A stretch of 64,000 nucleotides of DNA from Saccharomycodes ludwigii (GCF_020623625.1 NC_060201.1:1605682-1669681), one strand, 5' to 3'. Positions 10,681 through 22,064 are shown, counted from the stretch's first letter. Made by a program: numbers and translations. The notes: generated by a model not told the origin, from the letters alone.

Positions 10681-10805
10681 ATTAAAAAAAAAAAAATTTT
10701 TTTTCCTTTTCGTTTATTTTCCAATTTATAATGACATTTCAGAGTAACACAGCCAAAGAAAAAAAAACAAACAAACATATACTTGCCAAATATCACCGAC
10801 AGATA

Positions 10806-11672
10806 ATGTTCATACGTTCATTTTCCACTTGTTCCAAGTTTTCCAAAGCAGCATGCTCCATAGTCCAACCGGTTCACCATAAAGTCAAGATTAATAAATT
10901 AAAGTTGACTCCCCGTTTTCCTGAGTTAAAATATGAAAAAAATGATATCAGATCTCCACGTTTTAAACCAACAGTAACCCATCAAGATCGTGTTAAAGAA
11001 CATTACTACAATACCCTTCAGTCGGATTTGCTATTAATAAACTATAAACACAACACTTCTATAGTAAAAGGTTCGAAAATTCGTAAATGGGATGGATCTT
11101 CCCCATATCACATCAATAGACCCCCCGCTAGACCTGCTGGCCTAACCAATGAAACCCCAGACATAAAACCTATCAGTCCACACAATATTCCAGAAATTAC
11201 CGGTATAGTCATCAATTGTTATGTTAGTGACTCTAAAGAAAATCAATTGTTACCTATCGCTGCCAAGTTACAATTGCAGCAAATAACTGGAGTTAAACCG
11301 GAAACTCTATACGCTAAGACCGATGTTCCATCATGGGGTGTTAGACGTGGTAATCCAATGGGCGCCAAAGTCATTTTGAAAGGGCGTCCATTATCTCAAT
11401 TTATCTCTACTTTGACTGAAATTGTTTTACCAAGAATTAGAGAATATAAAGGTATTAGAGAAACTAGCGGTGATAAAAATGGTAACATTGCATTTGGATT
11501 AACACCTGAGGATGTTAAATATTTCCCTGAAATTGATGCAAATCATGATTTATGGCCAAAAACTTTTGGTATGCATATAACCATGCAAACTAGCGCTCAA
11601 ACTGATGAACATGCAAAAACTCTAATCAGTGGCCTTGGATTTCCATTTACTAATACTAAACGAGCACTATAA
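10806..11672 (+). CDS. MRPL7: Mitochondrial large-subunit ribosomal protein uL5m
   Basis: Mrpl7 is the mitochondrial counterpart of bacterial ribosomal protein L5 and binds the central protuberance of the 54S subunit. The open frame extends upstream to 10731. I choose the ATG at 10806 because the protein then begins [17 protein letters not shown], a typical matrix presequence, and is 288 residues long, close to the 292 of yeast Mrpl7. The upstream extension is Lys-rich and unlike a targeting signal. L5 features are visible in the C-terminal half: [20 protein letters not shown], a [13 protein letters not shown] loop, [12 protein letters not shown] and a late [15 protein letters not shown]. Its position between GLE1 and SEC26 fits YDR237W next to YDR238C. 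Confidence 0.94.
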   Translation: MFIRSFSTCSKFSKAACSIVQPVHHKVKINKLKLTPRFPELKYEKNDIRSPRFKPTVTHQDRVKEHYYNTLQSDLLLINYKHNTSIVKGSKIRKWDGSSPYHINRPPARPAGLTNETPDIKPISPHNIPEITGIVINCYVSDSKENQLLPIAAKLQLQQITGVKPETLYAKTDVPSWGVRRGNPMGAKVILKGRPLSQFISTLTEIVLPRIREYKGIRETSGDKNGNIAFGLTPEDVKYFPEIDANHDLWPKTFGMHITMQTSAQTDEHAKTLISGLGFPFTNTKRAL

Positions 11673-12122
11673 TTGATTATTATTATTATTTTTTTTTCCC
11701 CTCTTTAAAGACATGTATATAATCTATCCTTATTATTAAACTATTTTTGTGCTTTATTATTTAGTAAAATATAGTTGCATTGTTTTACATATATATATTT
11801 TTTTAAATTTGAGCAATGTCTACAAGGGATAGTTACACCCTATTCCAACTCTCTTGAAAAAAAAAAAAAAAAAAAAAAATTTGATAACAAGGTTGTAGTG
11901 ATAAAAGACAGAACAAATAATAAACAAAAATAATTAATATATAACGAATCAGTAGTTTTAATAATAATAATAGTAGTAATAATAATAAACACAAATGATA
12001 GCATATACAGAAAATGGAGAGATATCCAATTATTCAATTAAATATCTAATCTAGAAAATAATAGAAATATGAAATGAATTGAAAAAAAAAAAATTTTCTT
12101 TTTTTTTCTTTTTTTTTTTTTT
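11673..12122. other. Convergent MRPL7-SEC26 intergenic region
   Basis: This 450-bp region lies between two converging genes. It contains a run of about 23 A at 11857-11879, AAT-type repeats around 11960-11990, and T-rich runs just before the SEC26 stop codon (about 12090-12123). Nothing coding or structured was recognised; it probably holds only 3' end signals. Confidence 0.6.
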
Positions 12123-15104
12123 TCAAATATGATCCAGTTTAATTTTTTTGTCTTTTCTAGCAATTGCAGCTACTCTATCACCTAGAGATAGAGCCAAACC
12201 TTGTCCCTTAGATCTAATACGTACAGTACCAACAATTTCACCATTTTCGGGTAATTTTTCTAAACACAAATTAGCTAAGGCCTCCTCGCCAAATGATGAT
12301 TTAGAGTACAAATTACAGCTCAAAAACCTGTTTTCATCCGTGGCATCGGTTTGATCATCTAAAGAGGAACTGGAAGTAGTGGTTAAAATTCCCATATTAG
12401 TACCATCAACTAGCATGTCTAAATAATTTTGTAAAGTAGGTAAATTACTTTTGACATTAATTTTATTTTCCCATTCAAATTCATTCCACATGACTCTAAA
12501 CTTATTTTCATCTATTTTGCCAGGTTTGATGTAGTCCATAATATCAATATGAACGTCACTCATAATAACATATTTAGCATCCTCACCATGACCTCCATCG
12601 TAAATAATATTCCCGAATATTACACCAGTGTCAGCAGAAGTCACTTTACAAGCAACGCTAATCTTGTGAAATCCATGAGGCACAACATTACTGGAGGGTG
12701 GATTATCGATGATTTTCAAATCACCCAATGTAGCAAATTGACAATGCAAGTTCTTCAAAGTATCCCTCGTTTGGTTAACTAATAAAACGTCCAAAACAAC
12801 ATCAAATTGATGGGTTGTAATACAAGCCTCAGCGTACACTGGATCAGAAAACCCGGTTAATTGGACAATCTTATTCAATTTAGAAACGGTAGAAACAGCT
12901 TTCTTTTTATAACCCTTTGTAGCCAAAATCAAATCTTCTTCAATTGTATCCACCGGCGTATTATGAATAGAATCTGAAAATTGTCTAAAAATGATTTGTT
13001 TATCAACTTCAAATTCTGAAGTTTTTGCCTTCCTCAATTCAATATTTTTGACGCCAGAAACATTTCCGCTTCTTAATTTTTGCCTCTTGCCCAACCCTCT
13101 CTTGGTTTTCAATTGTGATTGGAAAGAGGATAGGGTAGCTTCCAAAAAGGCCATTTGTAAGACTTGTTTATCTTCAGCAGATTCTTGTTCAACCAAAATC
13201 GAAATAGCTTGTGTCAATTTCTCCTTGGAATCTTCGTCAATATTAGCTTCGATGTAGTCGCTGACCCTTAAAATATGAATCAACATCAAAGCACCCTCAG
13301 CCCTCATACCATGCAAAATCTTAATGTTACCACTACATTTTGAAAACTGTAAGACTAATTTAACAAGGGTGGAGGCTAAAACAGCAGCAGTATAAAATTC
13401 ACCTTTTAATACAAAACGGCGTAATGGAGGCCTTTCATTTTCCAAATCAGCATTTAGATCAGCGGTCTTCGATGTTCTTTTAGCAGTAATCGCTGATTCT
13501 GTAGCATACGTACCATCTGGCAAAATAACCGGTCCAGATGATGAGGCAGCAATGGTAGCGTTTTCTTCTTCTTCCTTTTTGGCATTTTCTTCTCTTTCAT
13601 CTTCTTTTGGATTATTAACCAATGGTAGCGGACCCAAACTATTACGGATATGTTTCCATGAGTTTTGCACATCTTGTTCAGTACAAGAATATTCACCTAA
13701 AACCCACAAGGCACCACGGTAGGCTTTGGCAGATTTAATATTTAATAAACTTTGTATCAAATTATTTAGTACAGTAGATCTTAATTCAGGATATTTTTCA
13801 ACAACTTTTTTGATAAATGTAATAACATCGCTAGCAGCAGTAGTATTAAAGGCTGGCATAGAATCTAACAATAAAGACACAACATCTGCTGCAACTTCTA
13901 TGAATTTAGCAGCAATTTTAGTGATATTTTTAATCAACAAAGTCCTATACTCTATTATAGCTTTATTATTACTGTCACTATCTGAGGAACCAGAATCAAA
14001 TGTCAACTGCAACTCTTTCTTCAATAATTTAACAACATCTCCAGAATTCTTAGAAGAAGTCAATTCTAATGAAATATCCAAGGCTTTAGCACGCACATCA
14101 ATGTCAGAGGTACTCAAAACGGATAAAATATCAGAGGTTAATTCTTCTAAAGAGCCTGGATTTCTTTGGTTAATATCCTCGATTCTTTCCAAAATAATCA
14201 ATTTCACATTATTATCAGACTCTTTTATAGCTATATCGATCAATTTACGAGCAACAGAGCACAAAGTGGAGGGAACATTGGTTAAAACAGAAATGGCCAT
14301 GCAACAATCAAAAATAATTTCATTTGAATTGGATGTACTTAAAATATCCTGTAGTAACTCAACATATTGAGGCTTTAAATCAGGTATTTTAGTAGCATCC
14401 TTTCTCATAAATTCAACAAAAGCCTCCTGCAACAATGGATCCAAGTTTTCCAAGTTACTAGTGCTATTGCTCAAAAATTCCAAGGCAGATTCACGATCTA
14501 AGTCACTTAGGGCAATAAAAGCATTTCTAATACAAATTGGATCAGTCTCAGCAGCTAAAAAGGTATTAATAACTTCAACAGCGTCTGGGAAAAGATGATC
14601 ACTAACTTTGAAAATGCTATATACAGCCAAAATGGCATACTTCCTAACGTACGCATGTCTGTATTCCAAACATAAACGAACACTTGGTACCATTTGTTCT
14701 AACAACTCTGGTTCTTTCAACTTTGTTAAAAACCTTAAAGTGTTCCCTCTAATATATTCATTAGGATGTTGTAAGTCATGTTGAATGGCATTACAAACTA
14801 AAATCATTTCTTGTCTTAGATTACCATCTTGATCTAATTTTGGGACAATCTCCCAATAAAAATATAATAGTTTTTTCAAATGTTTATTTTTAGAAGGCAT
14901 GACAAATCTGATAATATGCATTAGCAGTTCGGGCAACGGATTGCCATCTAACATTTGAACCAAAATTCTTTTCATAATTTCAATTTTGTCATCTTCGGAA
15001 CCCTTTTCTAAAATTTTTTGGAAATCTGAAACGGTGTATGTAACGCTATTTGGATATGGATCATACACCAAATTATAAGCTGGTTGTTCTGTAGCAGCCA
15101 TCAT
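12123..15104 (-). CDS. SEC26: Coatomer beta subunit (beta-COP)
   Basis: Sec26 is the beta subunit of the COPI coat that mediates retrograde Golgi-to-ER vesicle traffic. At 993 residues it is close to S. cerevisiae Sec26 (973). The N-terminal adaptin-like solenoid is evident (ILVQMLDGNPLPELLMHI, then NTLRFLTKLKEPELLEQ, HAYVRKYAILAVYSI and IRNAFIALSDLDRE). These are hallmark beta-COP segments. A charged linker around residues 500-540 separates it from the C-terminal appendage (RGALWVLGEYS before it, and VLLVNQTRDTLKNLHCQFATLG within it). The gene is cytosolic and essential in yeast. It lies between MRPL7 and the YDR239C homologue, exactly as YDR238C does. The frame is intact. Confidence 0.97.
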   Translation of the reverse strand: MMAATEQPAYNLVYDPYPNSVTYTVSDFQKILEKGSEDDKIEIMKRILVQMLDGNPLPELLMHIIRFVMPSKNKHLKKLLYFYWEIVPKLDQDGNLRQEMILVCNAIQHDLQHPNEYIRGNTLRFLTKLKEPELLEQMVPSVRLCLEYRHAYVRKYAILAVYSIFKVSDHLFPDAVEVINTFLAAETDPICIRNAFIALSDLDRESALEFLSNSTSNLENLDPLLQEAFVEFMRKDATKIPDLKPQYVELLQDILSTSNSNEIIFDCCMAISVLTNVPSTLCSVARKLIDIAIKESDNNVKLIILERIEDINQRNPGSLEELTSDILSVLSTSDIDVRAKALDISLELTSSKNSGDVVKLLKKELQLTFDSGSSDSDSNNKAIIEYRTLLIKNITKIAAKFIEVAADVVSLLLDSMPAFNTTAASDVITFIKKVVEKYPELRSTVLNNLIQSLLNIKSAKAYRGALWVLGEYSCTEQDVQNSWKHIRNSLGPLPLVNNPKEDEREENAKKEEEENATIAASSSGPVILPDGTYATESAITAKRTSKTADLNADLENERPPLRRFVLKGEFYTAAVLASTLVKLVLQFSKCSGNIKILHGMRAEGALMLIHILRVSDYIEANIDEDSKEKLTQAISILVEQESAEDKQVLQMAFLEATLSSFQSQLKTKRGLGKRQKLRSGNVSGVKNIELRKAKTSEFEVDKQIIFRQFSDSIHNTPVDTIEEDLILATKGYKKKAVSTVSKLNKIVQLTGFSDPVYAEACITTHQFDVVLDVLLVNQTRDTLKNLHCQFATLGDLKIIDNPPSSNVVPHGFHKISVACKVTSADTGVIFGNIIYDGGHGEDAKYVIMSDVHIDIMDYIKPGKIDENKFRVMWNEFEWENKINVKSNLPTLQNYLDMLVDGTNMGILTTTSSSSLDDQTDATDENRFLSCNLYSKSSFGEEALANLCLEKLPENGEIVGTVRIRSKGQGLALSLGDRVAAIARKDKKIKLDHI

Positions 15105-15710
15105 TAGTTATTGAGATTTGTATGCTTTTGTATAGATAGATTGTTGATTAGAGTAAAATAAGGTGGTTTATCGCAGAAAAGATATACATAACTGAATAAA
15201 CTTGTAAAATCAAAAAAAAAGAACATAAAAGTTGAGTAAATTACGAACAAGTTTTTAGAGTAGATTTTTTTAAATATTGTTCATATGCAACTTTTTTTTC
15301 TTTAATAAATATTGGTAGATTTTATTCCTGTTTGAACAACAAAACAACAACAACGAGAAAAGAATTTCCGTATAAAAAAAAAAGTTTTCTATTAAAAATA
15401 GCTATTTTCTGCAGTTGATTCTAAGACAAAATCAATTTGTTTCTTTTTCCTTTTTTTTGTTTGTTGTTGTTTGAAAAAATAAAAAAGAAAAAAAAATTGT
15501 TTGACCCGGACACATCGCTAATGTTAAGCAGTTACACAAACTCTAAGACAACAATGCAAATAAATCATAAATAAGTTTTAATCCAACTTCAGCTTTTCCC
15601 TCTCTCACTTCGTTTATAAGCCGGTGCCAGAAATATTCAAGCCATTCGTTAAAACTAAAGTAAATAAATTATTATTAAATGTTACATGTATTATATATAA
15701 TTATTATCCA
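15105..15710. promoter_or_regulatory. SEC26 promoter region and YDR239C-homologue 3' side
   Basis: This 606-bp tandem intergenic region has a Reb1-like core ACCCGG at 15504-15509, about 400 bases upstream of SEC26. Several T-rich and A-rich tracts are present, and a less AT-rich patch lies at 15590-15640. No RNA gene was recognised. Confidence 0.5.
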
Positions 15711-16306
15711 TCACACTCCCCTTTTATTGTCTGGATTAGCAATACGTAAACCGTTGGAGGAACCATAATATTCGTATGCGGTGGTGTTTGTTATTGTGCT
15801 CATCACATCTGAATTATCAACCAACCCATTTCCACTCCCCCTTTTGGTAATTGCAGTGTTACTACGTGTCCTATTTTGAGTATTACCATTATTGGCACCA
15901 GAATTACCAACATTTCCATCCTTTATTGTATCATTAACCTCATTTGGAGAATACAGTTTATTAGGTGGTATATATCCTATAGGTGGTATATATGTATTGT
16001 CCAAAGTCCCACTTCTCAATCTATTGGCATTTCTTGTGAAATAACTTTTCGTACTATCTACCCTATGAAGATCATTACTAATTTTGGTGCTACTACGAGT
16101 TCTTCCAGGGTTTTCTCTCAATGGTGCCATTACATCATCACTATCATAAGCTTCTTCACCTGGTATTTCATTCATGATCAACCTTTCTTCTTCTTCTTCA
16201 GTTAATGGCATACCATTATTACCAAAAAAATTATGAAACTCTTTGGTATGATCAGGTCTATTCCCATTAACAAAAAGATTACCATTGATGTCGTGATCAC
16301 TAACCC

Positions 16307-16346
<40 letters not shown>

Positions 16347-18641
16347 GCCGTTGGATAAAGTCCTCATACCCCCGTCACCCATCGAACGAGGTGGGAAAAA
16401 TAACTCATCTTCCTCACTAGGTGCTTCTAAGGTTAACAATTTTTGTTTAGCTTTACCATGTTTGATACCTATCTGTTTGGAACTTGTTCTTATTCTAACC
16501 TTAATATTTCTTTGAGGTAGTTCTAAACTATTTTTAGTTTTCAAAGAAATTGGTAAATCCGGCGGCGGTTGCAAGCAATTTGATGTCGGGTAATATTTTA
16601 ATCTTAGTTCTTCCACATAACTCGAAACTAATCTAAAATGCGGTATTGTGCTGGTCGATGTTGCTGGTGTTATGTCAGCATTCTCACTGTTGTTGCTCGT
16701 GCCCGAGGATTGGCTTTTCAATTCCATAGATAAGCAACTACTTACGCCGATATTTCCATTATTATCAATACTATTACTAACTGATTCCAGACTAGAAGAA
16801 GTATTGGTATCTCTTGTAATACTCTTGTTATTGCTTGGGAAGGGTGAAATTGTGTCTCGATTATTGGTAGAAGTATTTGTTATTAAAAAACTACTGGGTC
16901 TAGATGATAAGGACGAAATGGGCGTTATAGAATTTCTATTGTTAGATGCTGTTGAAAGAATATTGTTATCAATTGGAGACAAATTGATATTTGATGCATT
17001 TTTACCCTCAGGAAAACTACTATTCTCATTAGTTGAGTTTACATCAAGTTCTTCACTATCTGTACTACTTTCTTTGGTATCGCCTTCAGTGTTAACTACT
17101 TTGAGGTAGGATTGGCGATTCGAAGTAAAATTCCTTTCAGCAAATTTAGAATCTTGTTCCTCGTCATCGCTAAAACCACTAATAATACCATTTACTACTT
17201 TCAAGGGAGTCAATCTATCGTCTATAACATCATACCTGTGATTCTCTAGAATACTCCCACTATACTTAGTATTATTAGAAACACGATCTGATTGGTCATC
17301 ATGATAATAATATCCATACTCATTATCTGTAGAACCATCAACATAAAAATTTCCACTTCCATTTTGTAATGCAGGAGATATTTCTTTGGAGCTACTTTCA
17401 CTGTCATTATCATCGTCGTCATGAACGTAGAATTTGGCATTACTGTCGTTGACCACCCTCAATTTACTAGCACTTTTCCTGTTACCAATATTTACCTTTT
17501 TTGGAGATAAGAAACGTTGTTCCTCTTCCTTTTGATATATGTTATCGTTTAATTCATTTCTAGTGTCTGTATCAATGTAATTGTGATTTGTAATTTCATT
17601 TAATAGGTTGCTGGTTACTGAAAAATCATTTTTAAATGGATTGTTATCGCTAATTGTTTGCGAGTGTTTTGAAAATGAATCACACATGGAATTGGGTCTC
17701 TCTGATACTGATGTTGAATTCGTCATATTTTCAGTTACATCGTTGTTTATAGGGTTATCATCCGTTGTCATTTCCCTTGTTTCTTTGTGGCCTTTTAATA
17801 AATTTTCTGCAAAATTATTATCTTCAATGTGATTTAATGGTGTAGATAATAAATTAAATTCTTGCAAATCTAGTCGTAAAGGTGAAACTGGCGAATATTC
17901 ATTTCCAGTATTAGTGATATTGGTTATTCTACCATCATTATTATTGATATTGTTTTTAGGTAAATTACTAGTAGTACCTTTTAATGATACATGGTTTAGG
18001 GAGCTACCATTGTCATCGTCAGTAGAAATTATATTATCTAAATGTTCAACAAACATATCGACATCAGTTTTTTTGTTGTTTTTGGTATCATCTCTTGTGT
18101 TGGAATCATTGAAACTAGCTTTTTTCTGATCAAAAGTTGGGCTTTTTATATCTTGTTCCTGTTTTTGTTTTTGTTGTTCTTTGTAAATCATATCCAAATT
18201 AATCGTTGGTGGAGGTGGTCTTCTTGCCTTTCTTTTGGCGGTGTTATTATTGTAGGTCCTAGTGCTACTGTCATTAGATATATTCCTTGTATTTAAATTA
18301 CTCTTCTCTTCATTATCAATGTCTGTAACATTAGTGGAGGATGATGAATTAGAAACACTTTTTTTTTCTGTGTTTGAAATATTTGACACAACTTTTTTTT
18401 GACTGTGTGAACTGCTTTTATTATTTCGGTGTAGAGTATTGGAACTAATGGTGTGATTTTTCTTTGTGGATGAACTAGAATGTTTTTTATTAGTTGATTT
18501 TGCACTGCTGTTTTTATTAAGGTGATTTTCAACACTGGTTTTGTTATTACGTGTATTATTTGTGCCTGTAGAAGAAAGCTTTTTTATCACATTTTCACCT
18601 GAATCAAATAGGAAAAAAGATCTTCTCTTTTGTTCACTCAT
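15711..18641 (-). CDS. YDR239C homologue, low-complexity protein of unknown function
   Basis: The 976-residue protein occupies the YDR239C position between SEC26 and SNU56. The S. cerevisiae protein (about 764 residues) is reported to associate with ribosomes, and its role is not established. Most of this product is disordered: Ser, Asn, Asp and Thr dominate, and there is a run of 13 Asn codons around residues 765-778 (16308-16346 in DNA). Islands that look constrained are ARRPPPPTINLDMI near residue 140, a block around 670-745 (SSYVEELRLKYYP, then LPQRNIKVRIRTSSKQIGIK), and IPPIGYIPPNKLYSPNEV near 890. The N-terminus starts MSEQKRRSFFLFDSGENVI. No enzymatic or membrane domain is seen. The excess length over the S. 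cerevisiae protein appears to come from low-complexity insertions. Confidence 0.8.
16308..16346. repeat. Trinucleotide run encoding poly-Asn
   Basis: Thirteen ATT units (AAT codons on the minus strand) encode a pure Asn run inside the YDR239C homologue. This is the longest of several Asn trinucleotide tracts in the window. Confidence 0.95.
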
Positions 18642-18820
18642 GGATAGCGTGTGTGTATAAAGGTATTTCAGTGTATCTGTATATTTATTTTCTTACTTTC
18701 TATTCGATAAAGTGACCTTTGCCCTTTAAAAAGTTATAATTAGAGAGCCTGGGTACTAGTGATAATAATATATATTTTAAATATTTTCCCTATTATTATT
18801 ATTATTATTATTTTCTTTTT

Positions 18821-18852
<32 letters not shown>

Positions 18853-19057
18853 TAAAAATAAAGGAAACTTTTTTGTCCACGGGGAAGGGAAATATTATTT
18901 ATATATCCGAAAGAATGAAACAATCATCATTTTATAATTTATAAAAAAATAAAGTTGTGTACAGATCATCAAAAATAATAAACTGATATAATAACTTGAT
19001 AGAAAAAACAAAATAGATCTTATTGGTATATATTTTGTTGATATATAGTCTACTTAA
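18642..19057. promoter_or_regulatory. YDR239C-homologue promoter and SNU56 3' side
   Basis: This 416-bp tandem intergenic region contains a T-rich and (CTTTTT)n tract (18814-18855). It also has one copy of the recurrent ATCCGAA motif at 18905-18911. No gene or RNA is visible. Confidence 0.5.
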
Positions 19058-20926
19058 TCATTTCTTAATTTTGCTTTTTATATCTTCTTTTAGCATATTT
19101 AAAGCTTGTTTGCAACTACCCACAACCCCACCAATATTTATAATCTTACAATGTTGTTCTTTTAAATCGTTTATAAATGGTAATTGTAAGTCATTAAACC
19201 AATCCAGTGATTGGTGTACATTGATGTAACTTAAAATGACAATATTACAGTTCGTTTTATCACCAATTGGTTTCAAAAGGGTGCTAGTCAATTTATCATT
19301 AGGCAAAGAGTATATTGGGCGGGGTAATTTGACAAAAACTTTTACGATTTGATATGGCGATGATGAATTTTCCAAGAATTCCAATTGTCTAATTGATTTA
19401 TCAATAATTTGCAGACATAATGAAACGATATCCTCGTCTGGTTTTTTGTTGATATTATCAGCGTTATAATTTGTAGATGTATTAGTAGCCTTTGATGAGT
19501 TGTATTTTGAGGTAGTTATTTTCGTATTATTATTATTACTATTACTATTAATATCAATATTACTAGTACTATTATTATTATTATTATTATTACTATTATT
19601 ATTATTATTGTTAGAAATAATCATATTTTTAATTATACTTGTTTTTGTTGGTTTCTTTTCGCTAGTAATATCATTACTTTTTAAACTTATATTAGTAGTA
19701 ATATATTGATCTTTCTTTTTCGAACTGCTGAGTCCAGAACCACCTGCAATAACACCAATATTATACTTTGAGAGTTTTTCAAAATATTTTAAAAGTTTAT
19801 TTGATGAATTAGGATTCTTTAAACTATTAACACCTTTTAAAAAGGAGTTTTGACCCATTTTGAATTGCAAAGCATTATTTCTATTCAACTTCATTTGTTC
19901 ATAAAGATTTTTCTTCAATTTATTTCTGATTAAATCCGTTTTTCCATCAAATTTCCAATGTTTGCTGACTAGCTTGATCATTTTCAACATGAAAAAATTA
20001 ATACCATGACTAATTATTCTATATCCTATGAATCCCGGATACATACCTGAATTTATAAGTTGTTTTTTTATAATTAGTTTTGCATCAGTCCCTGTATTAC
20101 TGTTAATATCGATTTGTGGCAATTTAGTGGATTGGTGGACTACCATATGCAAGTTTAAGTTTTCATTAGTTTTCCTAGCTAAAGTATAAAAAAGAAAAAT
20201 CATAATCATGGCAAAGTCCATGGAATTAAATTCAAACAATTGTATTATAAAACAATCAATATCGTTATTGTGAAGTCTAATGAAATCTATTTTGCAATTC
20301 TTAAAGTTCAATGTTTTGTTAGAATTGAATTTATTATATAACAATTTGAATTCTTCCTCAGATTTTATTAAAAAAAAAACATTGCTATTTCTTATTTTTT
20401 TAAATTCTTTCTTTTGTTGCTGTTTTGTCTTAGACCTTACCTTTAATGGTTGTTTCTTTTTCTTTAAAGTGGTGAAGGGAGCATTTAATTTAAATTTAAT
20501 TTGTCTCAAATATAACAATTGTTGAGTTAAGTCTGTAGGTATCTTTGCGGATTTATCAATATTTGTTGATAAAATATTTCTATTATTGCCGGCGTTTTCA
20601 TTATTTTTTAATTGTCTTATGTGCTTGTATGAATGTTTATTGTTATTAATAAGCTTGTAATTTCTTTTGGAATTGGTTTGATTAGAAGTGAACATCTTGT
20701 AATTATTTGAAGATTCACCCATTTTATCACTATAATTTTTCACATTTTTGTCTTTTTTATTACTAGCACTGTCAATAAATCTACTACCTGGGCTAATAAT
20801 TACGTTTCCAGGATATTGTGGTTTCTGGATTGTAAATTTCTTATTATGTCTACGATTACTATTCTTAGTCTTATTGTTAAAGCTTTTACTATGTTTTGTG
20901 AAAGTATGGTTATTCTTAATTTCCAT
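19058..20926 (-). CDS. SNU56: U1 snRNP protein Snu56
   Basis: Snu56 is a yeast-specific U1 snRNP subunit that binds pre-mRNA near the 5' splice site. The 622-residue product is longer than the S. cerevisiae protein (492) because of a basic Asn/Lys-rich N-terminus and an Asn/Ser tract around residues 440-480. The C-terminal KH-like module is the clearest match: YQIVKVFVKLPRPIY, then KTNCNIVILSYINVHQSLDW and KIINIGGVVGSCKQAL resemble the corresponding Snu56 segments as I remember them. A central region with LLYNKFN and FNSMDFAMIMIFLFYTLARK matches the expected helical part. Placement after the YDR239C homologue, in the same orientation, is that of YDR240C. Conservation outside the C-terminus is weak. 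Confidence 0.87.
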   Translation of the reverse strand: MEIKNNHTFTKHSKSFNNKTKNSNRRHNKKFTIQKPQYPGNVIISPGSRFIDSASNKKDKNVKNYSDKMGESSNNYKMFTSNQTNSKRNYKLINNNKHSYKHIRQLKNNENAGNNRNILSTNIDKSAKIPTDLTQQLLYLRQIKFKLNAPFTTLKKKKQPLKVRSKTKQQQKKEFKKIRNSNVFFLIKSEEEFKLLYNKFNSNKTLNFKNCKIDFIRLHNNDIDCFIIQLFEFNSMDFAMIMIFLFYTLARKTNENLNLHMVVHQSTKLPQIDINSNTGTDAKLIIKKQLINSGMYPGFIGYRIISHGINFFMLKMIKLVSKHWKFDGKTDLIRNKLKKNLYEQMKLNRNNALQFKMGQNSFLKGVNSLKNPNSSNKLLKYFEKLSKYNIGVIAGGSGLSSSKKKDQYITTNISLKSNDITSEKKPTKTSIIKNMIISNNNNNNSNNNNNNNSTSNIDINSNSNNNNTKITTSKYNSSKATNTSTNYNADNINKKPDEDIVSLCLQIIDKSIRQLEFLENSSSPYQIVKVFVKLPRPIYSLPNDKLTSTLLKPIGDKTNCNIVILSYINVHQSLDWFNDLQLPFINDLKEQHCKIINIGGVVGSCKQALNMLKEDIKSKIKK

Positions 20927-21203
20927 CTTGTTGTTCCTTGTTCCTTTTAAATAACTTATTTGGTGTAGATACTAATGATTTGATTGTCACTTTTATTTTT
21001 ATGTTTATTTTTTTTTCTATGAAATCTATTGTGATCTTTTAGAAAAGAGAAGATGTTTTTTAAAAAGAAAAAAAAAAAAAAAAAAAAAAAAAAACATTTT
21101 AGTTAAATGAACATTGGCAATTTGCATTTCAATACGTTTTAAAAAATATACCAACTTTTGAAAGAAAGAAAGAAAGAAAGAAAAAAAGAAAATGTTAACA
21201 GTT

Positions 21204-21240
<37 letters not shown>

Positions 21241-21563
21241 TTAACCCAATAATATCATTAAAAACTTGACAATTGTTAAAATTCTTTAAGCAATTCAATA
21301 TACCTTTTAACTAATATATACACATTCTAAAACACATAGAATATCGAACCATTCCCTACCCAAGACATTGAATAATTAGTGTTAATATTTAAAAGACGAC
21401 TATAGTAGCAAATAGCGATTTTAACTTATTATAAATGGTAATATTACTAAAAAAATAATTTACATATAAAATGGTTTTAGAACAAATATATAAAACGACT
21501 TTTTCTTTTTCTTTTTCTTTTTCTTTTTTTTTTTTTTTTTTTTTCACCCTCTTTTTAGTACTT
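20927..21563. promoter_or_regulatory. SNU56 promoter and NHP2 3' side
   Basis: This 637-bp tandem intergenic region is dominated by simple sequence. It has A runs of about 26 (21069-21094) and about 28 (21213-21240), (GAAA)n at 21162-21183 and a (CTTTTT)n to poly-T block at 21498-21543 just downstream of NHP2. Nothing else was recognised. Confidence 0.55.
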
Positions 21564-22064
21564 CTAAGAGGCTAAAGACTTGACTTCCTTCATGACCTCT
21601 TCATAATACGGTTTGTATTCCTCTTCCTTTTTTTTATCACCCTTTTTGTTACTGCCTGGAACGATAAAAACAACAGAAGTTGGTCTCTTGGTAGAACCAG
21701 CAGAACCCAGTTCTTGTTTGGATGGAATAAAAACAAATGGAACATGGTTATCTTCACACAAAACTGGCAAATGAGAAATAACATCAAGTGGAGAAATGTC
21801 ACCTGCAATAATAACTAAACCCTTTTCACCCTTTCTTAAGGCTTTGACAGTTTCTTTAACACCACGCTTAACATTCTTAGCTTTAGAAGCTTTTTTAACC
21901 GTTTTCAATATTTTTTTGTTCAATTTCTTGGAAGCCAATGGTTCAGCAAATGGAACTAAAGCCGGTAGTCTAGCTTCGTATAAATCTGTTTCGGTGGTAG
22001 TTTCCTTTACCTTCTTTTCAGTGGTGGTGGTGCTAGATTTTTTGCTGCTCTTATCTTTCCCCAT
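21564..22064 (-). CDS. NHP2: H/ACA snoRNP protein Nhp2
   Basis: Nhp2 is a core protein of H/ACA ribonucleoproteins, which pseudouridylate rRNA and other RNAs in the nucleolus. The 166 residues match the family (S. cerevisiae 156). A charged N-terminal tail leads into an L7Ae/L30e RNA-binding domain, with RKGEKGLVIIAGDISPLDV followed by ISHLPVLCEDNHVPFVFIPS and then a KQELGSA segment. A Lys-rich stretch near the C-terminus is a usual accessory. Proximity to GLE1 and CWC2 on the merged map agrees with YDL207W-YDL208W-YDL209C. The gene starts with MGKDKSSKK and has no intron. Confidence 0.96.
   Translation of the reverse strand: MGKDKSSKKSSTTTTEKKVKETTTETDLYEARLPALVPFAEPLASKKLNKKILKTVKKASKAKNVKRGVKETVKALRKGEKGLVIIAGDISPLDVISHLPVLCEDNHVPFVFIPSKQELGSAGSTKRPTSVVFIVPGSNKKGDKKKEEEYKPYYEEVMKEVKSLAS

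Larger units (their letters stand above)
10303..10805. promoter_or_regulatory. Divergent GLE1-MRPL7 promoter
   Basis: This bidirectional promoter contains two very long T tracts (about 10465-10484 and 10525-10551) that probably exclude nucleosomes. Between the second T tract and MRPL7 lies CCGGGTA at 10566-10572, which matches the core of a Reb1 site. A cluster of ATTGAAAAAAA tandem repeats follows at 10621-10680. No RNA gene is seen. Confidence 0.6.

Noticed and set aside
10596-10796. Short Phe/Lys-rich frames in the GLE1-MRPL7 promoter
   Set aside because: They are translations of poly-T and A-rich repeats with no recognisable motif and no conserved position.
10731-10805. Upstream ATG extending MRPL7 by 25 residues
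   Set aside because: The extension is Lys-rich and unlike a mitochondrial presequence. Starting at 10806 gives a good presequence and the family length.
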